The position numbers were made by a program, and so were the translations under genes. Shown in pieces: positions 10,581 through 20,672 of a stretch of DNA of 64,000 nt. The stretch comes from Heterocephalus glaber. Lineage: Eukaryota > Chordata > Mammalia > Rodentia > Bathyergidae. How positions within the stretch are numbered: position 1 is the first letter of the stretch; each line of letters begins with the position of its first letter. Below the pieces are notes generated by a model, which was not told the origin of the DNA, did no database searches, and saw only the letters and a list, made by a program, of their open reading frames with translations. Where the stretch lies: contig NW_004624805.1 of the NCBI RefSeq assembly GCF_000247695.1, positions 6,639,212 to 6,703,211 of the forward strand, written 5' to 3'.

Positions 10581-11670
10581 AAAATCTTTAGCTGTCATTC
10601 TAAACTGTTAGATAGGATTTTCTTTGCAGAATTTTTTAAGCTTTCTTTAGGCTGGACTATGACTATAAGCCATTGCTTGTTTTTGTAGATGCCTGAGTGT
10701 TTGTGCAGATACAAAAGACACAAACACACTTCCTGAAAAGCTCAGAGAGACGTGGGTTGCATTTTGTGCCACCTTGGGGCCATGTGACAAGACGAATCAC
10801 AGAGCGAGAGGGAGGATGGTCTTCCATCTTCCCCAGGAAACTTGCATCCAGGCCTGGGGAGGAGCTGGCAGTTGGCACTGACAGGGGAAGGAGGAGAGAA
10901 AGTACAGCGCGAGACTCTGCTACCCGGAGCAGATGGGCTGCTGCTACCCACATACAGGCGAGGATGTGCTGTGCTTCCTATCCTGAAGACGAAGTACTGA
11001 AATAAACACTCATCCACAGGCCTGCAGGTTATCAGATTTTTTTCTTGTCTCTCTAAACAAATGCTCACAGCCCAGGGTGGCCAGTCCCAGTCTCTCCCCA
11101 CCCCAGTACCTCACTCTGTCATTCAGCCCTTGAGGCTCTTGGCTTTCCATGTCACTTTAGCTCTTCTTCAATTTCTGCCATTTGTTGTTTCCATGGCTAA
11201 AATTCAGTTCCTTCTGATGCATATTCTCATTCTATCATTTCTCTATTCTTTTGAAACCCAAATCCTGCCCCATAAAAGCCCAGAAGCTAAACTGAGAAAG
11301 ACAAAATTCCCTTTAGCAGATGTGAAAGGGGACAAGCCCAGAACACTCACACATTACTACAATTTTATTTATGTCAAATAACTGGTAAAAGTGCTGGTGG
11401 AATTGGATTTATTCACTTCGATGTATCATCTGAAAGTGTCCTTCTTTCTCCATTAAGAAGGCCCAAACAAAAGGAGGCTTTCCTTTCCCCCAAATCAGAG
11501 GCCTAAACTTGGGGAGAATATTGCTGTAAAATTATGAAATGACTAGGGGATGGTAGATGAAGTCCTGTCCCCAATCTAGACCCACACCCGCTTGGGTGCT
11601 GGATGTCTGAGAACACTGTATCCCGCCTCTGCTGGTCCTGGTGGCCCCATCTGTGAAACTGGGATCTGAC
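10581..11670. other. Unrecognised sequence
   Basis: No named element could be supported. The part at 10690-11010 is GC-richer and ends in 'ctgaaataaacactc', which looks like an LTR or mRNA 3' end, but I could not match it. Overlapping frames of 96-119 codons on both strands here are not convincing genes. Confidence 0.35.
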
Positions 11671-11790
11671 AATCATTCAACAGACATTTATGAAATATCT
11701 CCTATGTGCCATGCACATTTTAGGTTCTGAAGATAGACCATGAACAAGATAGAAAAAAATCCCTGCCTTCCTAACCATATATGTCCTGTG
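11671..11790 (-). mobile_element. LINE-2 3' end remnant
   Basis: 'tcattcaacagacatttatg', 'ctatgtgccatgcac' and 'gaacaagatagaaaaaa' follow the reverse complement of the L2 3' terminal region. Confidence 0.6.
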
Positions 11791-11871
11791 TATCTACTCT
11801 ACTGGAATGACAACGGCCACACTTACTGCTTAGGTTGTGGTAGGGACTAGATGAGATAGTAATAATAATAG

Positions 11872-12205
11872 TTGTTAGGCCTGTATGTCCCGCCATTCAT
11901 ATGTGGAAATCATAACCCTCAAAGTGATAGTGTTGGGGTCAGGCCTCTGGGAGGTGGTCAGGTCAGGAGAGCACAGCCCTCATTTATAGGAACCCAGAGA
12001 GCTGCTTTGCCCTTCTACCTAATGAGGACACAGGCAGGAGGGGCACCTGGGAAACAGGAAACAGATCCTCCCCATGCACCAGATCCACCAACAGCTGGAA
12101 GTCAGACGTTCCGCCTCCAGAATGCTGGGAAGTAGACTTCTGTTGTTTCTAAGCTCTCTAACTCATGGAATTTGTTATAGCAGTCAGAAAGGTCTTAATA
12201 GCAAA
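11872..12205 (+). mobile_element. MaLR/MLT1-like LTR
   Basis: Landmarks in order are 'catatgtggaaatcataacc', 'gtcaggcctctgggaggtgg', 'ctaatgaggacacaggc' and 'cgcctccagaatgctggg', with a 3' end like 'ttgttatagcagtcagaaa'. An 87-codon open frame across it is a by-product. Confidence 0.65.
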
Positions 12206-12800
12206 TGCATCGTGTGCCAGGAATGGTTTTAAGTACTGTATTTGGCACATGTTTTATCTCAAGCATTCTTTATTTTATTTTATTTCTGGGCTTTAGAGTC
12301 CTTTGGGAATCATGTGGCACCTCTAAACTTGGTCTCAGATTATGGGCTCTAAATGCATAAAATAGAATATATGAGATACAAGAAAAACAAAATATACTGA
12401 GACAGCAGCAAAACATTAAAAAGTGATTTTTAAAAGGTACTTCTTTTTAGCACATCAAAAGATAAGATCTAGTGACAGATTTAATAACATAAGTTTAAAA
12501 AACAAATGATCCTAGATGTAATTAATTTTTCACATTCAGTGGGAAATGCGAACTTCCCATTCAAGTTCACAAGCATCTAGAACCCTAACTGCCGGTATGT
12601 TGGCCTCAGGGTTAATCAAAACCTCACTTTCACCTGAGAATGCTGTTATTATTATTGTCTGCATTTTTTATAAAAAAAGAAACTGAGGCACATGGAGGTT
12701 AATTACCTTGCCCAAAAGCAACAAGTGACAGAGCTGATATCCTAACCAATGATATCCTAACATCTGGCTTCAAAGCTCTTAACTGCTTTATGGTGTACAG
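12205..12800 (+). mobile_element. MIR-like pieces separated by unrecognised sequence
   Basis: 12205-12265 ('gtgtgccaggaatggtttta') resembles the MIR 5' core. 12640-12800 ('gaaactgaggcacatggagg', 'ccttgcccaaaagcaac') resembles its 3' part. The 370 bp between them is not recognised and may be a later insertion that split one MIR. Confidence 0.5.
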
Positions 12801-14355
12801 CTAAGCACAGAACTTGCCTCTAACAGTGAGGTCCATGACATCACCTAGTAGTTGAAAGAAGGACTGTGATAAGTACTAGAGGCATTAGTAGGAGCAGAAA
12901 TCTAGGGAATGGGGAGTGGTTTCTATTAATATGAAAGCATTAAAGGGAAAACTCTGGACCGTAGTGACGAAGTTACTGCACGGGACACAGCAAAGCCCAA
13001 CCCCAAGTCACTGCTTTCTGTAAATGATTACTGTTCTGGAACTTAGCACCAAACACTGATGGTGGATGTGATAATGTGGAGAAATGTTCCCGAGTCTGTG
13101 AAAATCTCCTATTTTTATTTCTGTAATCCTATATTAATTACTGGGATTTTTCTGCCTGACTATTAGGCACTGTCACCAAAGACCTTTAGGACATAAATTA
13201 GCATGATAGAATAAAAAAGACCACTGTTGACCTTGCAGAGCAGGGCTGCTCAAAATGAATGCAGCCTCTGTTTCTCCTCACTGCCATTTGCTCATGAGAG
13301 CAGTCAGAGGTGCTGGTGTGGTGTAGATCCATCTGGCACCCTATAAATATTAATTGAATTGAAAGGTGTTGATAAGAGTAAAGAAATGCTTCTCCAAGTA
13401 GTGAGAATCAACGCTTTGGGCTCAATGTTTAAAAAAAAAAAAAAAAAAAACCTAACAAAGGAGTCCAGATCATTAGAAGGCCTTTCCTGGCTGTGCCAGA
13501 TGATGGCCATCATGAAAGCAAGTTCTGCCTGAGACTAATGAGGACTGGTTCGATGATTTATCCTTTCCCCAAAGGCAGCCTTGTGAATGCATTTTTTAAA
13601 ATTGCCCATCCACAGCATAGTTTTACCGTGATAAGGCACTCAGCTCCTTAACATTCACCTGGCCCACTGGTCCCAGGAGCAGAGCAGAAAAAGTGGCAGG
13701 AGGCAGCATGCCACATAGTCAGGAAAAATGACAACAGGTTTACCGAAGTGTTGGGGAGCCCCAGGCTTGGTGTGCTGAGCTGACATTCTGTTAGACGCCA
13801 CAGGGGAGAAAAAGCTGCAATATTTAGATGCAAGAGAGAGCTGAAGAGCTAGTGCTGCTAAGCTCAGGACGCGGCTATGAGGATCAGCAGAATTAACTAC
13901 CAGAGAAGGATATGGTGAGGGCAGAGATACATGGAAATGGCATGAATTCCTTCCCAGGTCATCAGCCTTTGCTTGGGAAAGAGCCGTGTGACCAGCTGCC
14001 CTGAGAAGTGCCAACGTGAGCCTTCGCAGGGAAACCAGATGGCTCTAAGCCGGGAGTAAAAATAGCTCACCATGCAACATACCCCAGACTGGGTGGTCTT
14101 AAGGCTCTCAAGTTTTTATTTCAACTTGCCAAGGAAGTAAAAAAAATGTTTTAACTAAACTGTGGGAAGCTACTTTGCAAAAAAAGATTAAAAGTGCATA
14201 TATTCCACCTTCTACTTGGCCGATTTCAAATCTACTTCATTATTATCAGCAAAAGAATGAAAAACACTTGCAGCTGGAAAAAAATTTGTTTTTCTTTTTC
14301 TGTTTGACCATTACAAGAAAAACTGGGAGAACAGCATAGTCTTCAAAAGAATGTC
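12801..14355. other. Unrecognised sequence with a 20-bp A run
   Basis: An A homopolymer at about 13431-13450 is the only simple feature. The minus-strand frames at 13648-14014 (61 and 119 codons) lack any recognised domain. No repeats named. Confidence 0.35.
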
Positions 14356-14356
14356 T

Positions 14357-14440
14357 TTGGGTTGGGTGTAGCTCAGTTGTAGGGTGCTTTCCTAGCTTGC
14401 ACAGGGTGCCCAGTTCTATGGCCAGCATGACAAAAAAACG
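14357..14440 (+). mobile_element. Older ID-type SINE
   Basis: 'gtgtagctcagttgtagggtg' (A box) and 'gcccagttctatggcc' (B box region) are followed by an A-rich tail. It is more diverged than the ggtacc-type copies. Confidence 0.6.
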
Positions 14441-14514
14441 AACAAAACCAACTTCTTCCATTTATGGAGTAGTAGAAACAGTTGAATGATAGGAGAAATG
14501 AAAACCTGCAAATT

Positions 14515-14760
14515 TGTTTTTTTAATTTTATTAGTACATGTCTGCAGTACATACTGATTACATTCATGATGGGGAGTTGGTACATGAACAGTACGTAACA
14601 CATCTTAATTCCTTTTTCTTTCCCTTTCTCTTCCTTCCCTCTCCAGTCCCTTCATAAAGACCTAAATTTACAGACTTATCTGAGTCCTGATTTATTCTTT
14701 TCATTACTTATTTTACAGAAGTTGTTTCATCTACCTCCCATTGTTCCTGTGAAGCTTCTA
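14515..14760 (-). mobile_element. L1 3'-end fragment
   Basis: The plus strand reads 'ttttattagtacatgtctgc', 'gagttggtacatgaacagta' and 'cttaattccttttt', the reverse complement of the L1 3' UTR seen also near 27.3, 39.4 and 46.8 kb. It is 5'-truncated and non-coding. Confidence 0.65.
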
Positions 14761-15490
14761 TTTTTACCCTTCGGAATGAATCATGGTCAGGCCATTTAGG
14801 GACATGTTTAGAGCATGAATTTTCAAGTCAAGAACCAAGTGAAATTTTGATTCCCAAACCCAAGCCTTGAAGCAGAGCACACTGGCAGCCACTGTGCTCT
14901 GACAATCTGTCTGTGTGTGTGCTGACCGTACTCCACAGGACAGAGGTGACTGGAAGAGTTCCATGGGCAAAAATAGGTTGGATAATAACTCCGTACAAGA
15001 TAAGAGGAAACAAGTGGCATTTAACATGGGGTTTCCCCCAGCCCCCGGCCTGGTGAACAAGAAAATGCTTTTGTATCTTTCAGTTGTTAAAACTGATGCA
15101 AGTCTCTAGCTACATCCAATCAGCAAAGATGTTTTTGTCTTCATCTACACTGTTGTGCTGTCCTGGGAACCATGAATGCTTTTCTTATTTGCCTTAAACT
15201 TTTAGTGCTTCATGAATATTATAGAATCTTATTGCCTCACTAACAAAAATCTCAGCTCTGCTGGATTTAATTTTGAATTTTTTAAAGACAAAATAAAATC
15301 TAATCAGAACTTTTACTCACTTGCAAAGGTTCTGTGTTCAAATTAACATTTGAAAAAATATAGAATAATTATTCTTTAATATCTAAAACTACCCTTTATA
15401 GTTTTTAAGTTTGACTCCCTTGAAACTGAGTATTTACCCCAGTAGTCTCTCTTTTTTGGTAGTGTCAAGTTTTAAATGTGGAAAGGACAG
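14761..15490. other. Unrecognised sequence
   Basis: No gene or named repeat supported. Overlapping minus frames of 61-98 codons at 14764-15060 occupy several frames. Confidence 0.35.
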
Positions 15491-15576
15491 GATGGAGAGA
15501 TAGCTCAATGGGAGAGCACTTGCCTAGCATGTCCAAGTATGAGCCCTAGGACCAGAAAAATAAATTTTAAAAAATA
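15491..15576 (+). mobile_element. Older ID-type SINE
   Basis: 'gagatagctcaatgggagag', 'cttgcctagcatgtccaagt', then 'gagccctaggaccag' and an A-rich tail. Confidence 0.6.
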
Positions 15577-15775
15577 AACATGGCAAGGATGAGACATTGT
15601 AAGCACTACCAGGGAAAAAAACCTAGTACAAGTTAAGTTGATAAACCCTAATTGAACTTCAAGAATAAAATTTGGTAGCATTCATAGTCCCTTCCCTCAT
15701 CCCCACCACCCTGGGTGTCAGGAATTTGCTCACAGGTAAACAAAAAGAAAAATGAATATATGTCTTTAGATTTCT

Positions 15776-15862
15776 TAACTAGCAAGCACTTCTTAATAAG
15801 TTAGCAACCAACTTTTCTTTAACTAGCAAGCACTTTTATTTTAACTAGCAATCAACTTTTTT
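15776..15862 (+). repeat. Three short direct repeats (taactagcaagca)
   Basis: 'taactagcaagcactt' occurs twice and 'taactagcaatcaactt' once within 87 bp, separated by AT-rich spacers. They lie immediately upstream of the RPL26 retrocopy. Origin unknown. Confidence 0.6.
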
Positions 15863-15906
15863 GATTAAAAGCTGATTTCTGGTGCCAGGCACCAGGTAAA
15901 TCCACC

Positions 15907-16325
15907 ATGAAGTTCAACCTCTTTGTGACCTCACACTGCAGCAAAGCCCACAAAAGCCTATTCCATGCCTCCTCACACATGTGCAGGAAGACCCCACATC
16001 CTCACTGTCCCAGGAGCTGTAGAAGGACAAGATTTGCTTGAAGCCCATCTGTGGGACTACAAGGTCCAGGTGGCCGGAGGACACTCAGAGGTCACCAAGC
16101 CGGCAAGGTGGGTCACATGTACAGAAAGAAATGCACCAACCACAGCACATAAATACAATGTAAAGCCATGGCACAGGTGTCTACACAGGCTTCCTGAGCA
16201 AAGAGGTGATCACCAGGGGAAAATTGGACAGAAAGCAAGTAAAGTTCTTGAATGTAAAGCCAACACTCCACAGCTGGAAAGAGAAAGGCAAGCATGAAGA
16301 ACTTCCTAAGAAATGCAGGCGTGAA
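15907..16325 (+). pseudogene. RPL26: Processed pseudogene of ribosomal protein L26
   Basis: The frame from ATG 15907 begins M-K-F-N-L-F-V-T-S, matching the L26 start, and then S-H-M-C-R-K. Further L26 segments follow in shifting frames: S-L-S-Q-E-L, 'gtccaggtggccggaggaca' (the QV-RGH part), 'ccggcaaggtgggtcacatg' (GKV-Q-Y-RK), and a lysine-rich end (K-E-K-G-K-H-E-E). The length fits the 145-residue protein copied without introns. Indels and a stop (tag at 16020-16022 in the L26-aligned frame) make it non-functional. RPL26L1 as the parent cannot be excluded. I found no clear target duplication or A tail. Confidence 0.8.
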
Positions 16326-16702
16326 CATGACCAGCTGTGCAGCCACATATCACTGTAGAGTTCTACTTTCAAGATATCTCTGGACATCCCATTGCCACCT
16401 GGTTTGTTATTTGTATGTGCCTCTAAAAATCTGGGTTTGCAATTTTGATTTATAATTCACAAATAAAAATCAAAAATGTTTCCTAATTGCAATAACAAAA
16501 ATGTTGATTTCCATTTAAAATAAACAAACTCTTAAATCTGATCTTTGTTTTTGTTTTAAACTAAGATTTACGTACTTTTGTCCTATATTGGAAAGAGTAT
16601 ATATTAAAATTACAAGTATAATGACACAAATTTCCTTCTAATACTTTGTGGTTATATTTGCAGCATTTACATTTTCTATACATATGAACTATATTTTGGT
16701 GT
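16326..16702. other. AT-rich unrecognised sequence
   Basis: No feature recognised. It ends at the left target duplication of the L1 at 16703. Confidence 0.4.
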
Positions 16703-16718
16703 AAAGAATAAAGTATAA
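16703..16718 (+). repeat. Left target-site duplication of the inverted L1
   Basis: aaagaataaagtataa here is repeated exactly at 20657-20672, bracketing one 3.9-kb insertion. Confidence 0.85.
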
Positions 16719-18120
16719 GAAAGTTCCGTGTGGGCTAGGGATTTAGCTCAGTGGTTCTGGTGCCTGCCTTGCAAGCGCAAGGTCCCGAGTTCAGTCCCCA
16801 GTACCAAAAAAAAAAAAAAGTTCCGTGTGCTACTGAGAAGAATGTGTATTCTGTGGTAGTAGGGTAGAACAGTCTGTAGATATTTATTGAGTCCATTTGT
16901 TCAAAGGTGTGGTTCAGCTCTGATACTTCTTTGTTGATATTTTGTGTAGTTGATCTGTCTCTTTGTGAAAACAGGGTATTCAAGTCCCCCACTATGATTG
17001 TGTTGGTGTTTATTTGATCTTTTATGTCCAGTTGTATTTGTTTAATGAAGTTAGATGCTCCAGTACTTGGTGCATATATACATTTACAGTGTTATCTCTC
17101 CTGTTGGAGTGTTCCCTTAACTAGTATGTAGTGACCTTCTTTGCCTCTTCTGACCAGTTTTAGCTTGAAGTTTACTTTGTCTTGGAGTAAAATTGTTACT
17201 CCTGCTTGCTTTCAGGATCCTGGTGCCTGAAATATTGATTTCTGTCATTTCATTTTTAGTCTATGATTATCTTTGTGGATTAGAAAAGTTTGTTGAACGC
17301 AAGAGACTGTTGGATTCTGTTTTTTGATCTGGTCTGCCAATCTGTGTCTTTCATTGGATAGTCAAGGCCAGTCACTTTGAAAGTATTACTGACAGGTATT
17401 CTTTTTCTATTGATGACTTCTTTGTTTTTCTTTCTTTCTTTTTCTTTTTCTGTTTTGTTTTGTTTTGTTTATTGCCTTGCTTGACAAATTCATTCCATCT
17501 GACCTTTTGCTTTGCTGGCTTCATTGTTTCTGTCTAGGATATTTTTGAGTATGTATTTTCTGGAGAGCTGGTTTGATGTTCATGTATTTCTTAAATTCTT
17601 TTTCATGGAATATCAATATTTATCTATTTTGAAAGGAACTTTTGCTTGAAATGTTAATCTATGTTGGAAGTCTCTTTTAGGGGTTGAAATACTTCATTCC
17701 AGGCTATCCTAGCCTTTAAAGTTTGTGTTGAGAAATCTGCTGTAATCTTAATGAGTTTGCCTTCATATGTGATTTTTTGCTTTTCACTGACACATTTTAA
17801 GATCCTAGTTTCTTGTTGTAATTTTGATGAAGATGTGTTGTGGAGAGTTTCTTTCTTCATTGTAGTTGATTGTGTTCTGCAAGCCTTGCTTACCTTTCTG
17901 TTGAAATCTTTCCTATACTTGGAATTTTTTCTCTTCTGATTTCTGTAAGCAATTTTTTTAATTCTATGTACACTGTCTTATAGCTTCTCTCTTACTCCAG
18001 TTAGTCTTAGGATGGTCTTTTTAGTGTTGTCTAGTAACTGTTGAATAAATTTTTCTTGTTCTCTTATCATTTTTATAGCTTCTCTGAATAATTCATCATA
18101 ATTTGTCATTTTGTCCTCAG
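16719..18120 (-). mobile_element. L1, inverted 5' segment (ORF1-end to ORF2 endonuclease region)
   Basis: This segment is antisense to the adjoining L1 part. The minus strand reads, from 18120 downwards, a coiled-coil-like ORF1 piece (frame 17978-18184, rich in K/E/Q), decayed inter-ORF sequence, and then the ORF2 endonuclease end. The last includes G-D-L-N-T and P-T-T-T-E-Y-T-F-F-S-V-A-H-G-T-F (frame 16735-16992). It stops at the same L1 position where the direct segment begins at 18121, with about 16 bp (cacaYggaactttct) present in both. A SINE (16733-16817) lies near its left edge. Stops throughout: not coding-competent. Confidence 0.8.
16733..16817 (+). mobile_element. tRNA-Ala SINE inside the L1
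   Basis: The full-length copy runs from 'gctagggatttagctcagtg' to 'ggtcccgagttcagtcccc', 'agtacc' and A13. Target duplications aagttccgtgtg at 16721-16732 and 16818-16829 are exact. It belongs to the TTGCAAG subfamily. Confidence 0.92.
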
Positions 18121-19172
18121 CACATGGAACTTTCTCCAAAATAGACCACATACAAAGCCTGCTTAAATAAATAAAAACAAGCAAAGCTACCCCATGTCTA
18201 CTCTCAGGCCATTGTGCATTGAAACTAGAAATTAATCACAGAAGAAACCACAGAAAATTTACAAACACCTGGAAACTCAATGACACACTCCTGAACACCC
18301 AGTGGGTCACAGAAAGAATCAAGGAAGAAATTAAACAATTTCTACAATCAAATGACAGCCATACAACACACCAGAACCTGTGGGACGTAATGAAAGTAGC
18401 TCTAAGAGGGAAGCCTATTGCAAACAATGCTCACATTAGAAAAATAGTGTGAGCTCAAATAACCTAATGATGAACCTCACAATACTTGAAAAACAACAAT
18501 CCAAAGCCAAATCAAATTTAAGAAGGGAAAAAATGATTAGAGCAAAAGTTAATGAAATTGAGTCCAAAAAAACAATACAAGGAATCAACAAATCAAAGAG
18601 CCACTGAAAGACCTCTACAAGAAAAGATAAAGTACTCTGGAAAAGGAGCTTGAAAAGAACATCAGAAAAATGGAAAGATATCCCCTGTTCCTGGATAGGC
18701 AGAACCACTATTGTCAAAATGTCCGTACTTCCAAAACTGATACACAGATTTAATGTAATTCCAATCTTAAAAACCTACATCATTCCTCACAGAAATAATC
18801 CAAAAAAATTCATATGTAACCAGAAGCATCCCAAAATAGCAAAAAAATTCCCAGGCAATAACAGCAAAGCAGAAGGCATCACCATACCTGGCATCAAATT
18901 ATACTACAAAGCTACCATGATAAAAATGACATGGTATCGGCACAAAAGCAGACATGTGGATCAATGGAACAGAGTAAAGGATTCAGAAGCCACCCTAGAC
19001 ACATTCAACTATTTGATCTTTGACAAAGGGACCAAAAACATATGTTGGAGGAAATATAGCCTCTTTAACAAATGGCGCTGCGAAAAATGGCCATCAATAT
19101 GCAGAAGATTGAAGTTGGATCCATATCTCTCACCATGTACTAAACTAAAATCAAAATGGATCAAAGATCTAA

Positions 19173-19257
19173 TTTTTTTTTTTGGTACCAGTGATCAAAC
19201 TCAGGTCCTTGTGCTTGCAAGGCAGGCAGAGGAACCAATGAGCTAAATCCCAGGCCA
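19173..19257 (-). mobile_element. tRNA-Ala SINE inside the L1
   Basis: A minus-orientation copy with T tail, ggtaccagtgatcaaactc and 'gagctaaatcccaggcc'. Exact duplications aaagatctaa lie at 19163-19172 and 19258-19267. Confidence 0.92.
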
Positions 19258-19550
19258 AAAGATCTAAATATTAAAAGGGAAAAACTTAACCTACTGGAAG
19301 ATAAAATAGGGAAAACTCTTAAAGTCATAGTTGTAGTCCAGGACTTGCTGAACAGAGCTCCAATTGCACAAGAAATAACAGCAAGAATCAAAAATGGGAT
19401 TACATCAAATTTAAAAGTTTCTGCACAGCAAAGGAATCAACAAACAGAATGAAGAGACAACCTACAGAATGGGAAAAAATTGCCAACTATTCCTCAGACA
19501 GAGGACTAATATGTAGAATATAAAGAACCCCTCAAAAATTAGATCACAAA

Positions 19551-19640
19551 GGGGCCAAGGATTTAGCTCAGTGGTTCCGCAGCCTGCCTTGCAAGCAGAA
19601 GGACCCGAGTTCGAGCCCCCGTACCAAAAAAAAAAAAAAA
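19551..19640 (+). mobile_element. tRNA-Ala SINE inside the L1
   Basis: Body 'ggggccaaggatttagctca' to 'gtacc' plus a long A tail. The duplications aaaaattagaYcaca (left 19534-19550, right from 19641) differ at one or two bases. Confidence 0.9.
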
Positions 19641-19883
19641 AAAAATTAGACCACATAAAATAAAAGACCCAATCAAGAAATGGGCAACAGAAATGAATAT
19701 ACACTTCTCAAAGAAATACAAATGGTCAATAAATATATGAAAAAAATGTTCAACATCTCTAGTCATTAGAGAAATGCAAATTAAAAGAACACTAAGATTT
19801 CATCTTACACCAGAATGGTAATTGTCAAGAAATGAAATGATAATAAATGCTGGTATGGCTGTAGTGAAAAAGGAACTATTCTA

Positions 19884-19959
19884 GGGCCGGGGATTTAGCT
19901 CAGTGGTTTCGCCGCCTGCTGCGCAAGCGCAAGGACCCAAGTTCAATCCCCGGTACCAA
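19884..19959 (+). mobile_element. tRNA-Ala SINE inside the L1 (TGCGCAA subfamily)
   Basis: This copy reads 'gcctgctgcgcaagcgcaag' at the anticodon region, unlike its three neighbours. Duplications aaaaggaacYattcta flank it with one C/T difference. Confidence 0.9.
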
Positions 19960-20656
19960 AAAAAAGGAACCATTCTATATTGTGGATAGGAATGTAAACT
20001 GCTACAACCACTATGGAAATCATTATGAAGCTTTCTCAAAAAAACTAAAAATAGAAATTCCATTTGACCCAGCTATTTCCCTTCTAAGTATCTTCCCATA
20101 TTACAGCAATACATGTACGTTGATGTTTATAATATCACATTTCATAATAGCCGAAACTTGGAAGCAGCTTATGTCTCCATCAACAAACAAATGGACAAAG
20201 AAAATATGGTATCTATACATATTAGAAGAAAATCAGATGCAAGCCTAAATACCATTTGATTTCTCTCATTTGAATAATCCAAAGTATAAATAAAGAGCAA
20301 AATAAAAGATTGATAAGAGGAAATAGGGAGATAGAAGTTTTGCAAATAGGAAGGGGATCAAGAGACAAAGAGGGGGGAGTGAGGAGCAGAAGGGGATCAG
20401 AAGGATTTAAGACGTGTCATGCGTATGTACCAACTACCCATAATGACTCTAATCATTATATGTGGCAAATATAAACTAAAAAATAATAATAATGAAAATA
20501 GAGAAAGGGAATCTAGAACAGAAGGATGGAGGCAGGTGGAAAAATGAAAGGGAATAAAAAGAATCATGATATATTAAGTACATGTACCTACTTCTTAAGA
20601 CAAATATAAATAGTATGTACTACAAACACATACCAATACAATAAAAAATCATAAGA

Positions 20657-20672
20657 AAAGAATAAAGTATAA
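20657..20672 (+). repeat. Right target-site duplication of the inverted L1
   Basis: Exact copy of 16703-16718, directly after the A-rich 3' end of the L1. Confidence 0.85.

Larger units (their letters stand above)
18121..20656 (+). mobile_element. L1, direct 3' segment (ORF2 fragments and 3' UTR)
   Basis: The segment begins in the ORF2 endonuclease end ('catggaactttctccaaaat', H-G-T-F-S-K-I-D-H). It continues with K-L-E-I-N..W-K-L-N-D-T-L-L-N..Q-N-L-W-D (18219-18452) and jumps near 18606 to the region after the reverse transcriptase core (W-K-D-I-P-C-S-W-I-G-R-T, frame 18650-19246). It then runs through the ORF2 C-terminal part to a purine-rich 3' UTR (20320-20400) and an A-rich end at 20656. 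About 1 kb including the catalytic part of reverse transcriptase is missing. Three SINEs interrupt it. With the inverted part and the shared 16-bp duplications it forms one insertion. It is inactive. Confidence 0.82.

Noticed and set aside
16733..16805. Functional tRNA-Ala gene
   Set aside because: The cloverleaf stems are degraded and the unit has an A tail and target duplications, so it is a SINE. The same holds for all other A-box/B-box copies here.
18650..19246. 198-codon open frame
   Set aside because: It is the post-reverse-transcriptase part of L1 ORF2 (W-K-D-I-P-C-S-W-I-G-R) running into a SINE, not a host gene.
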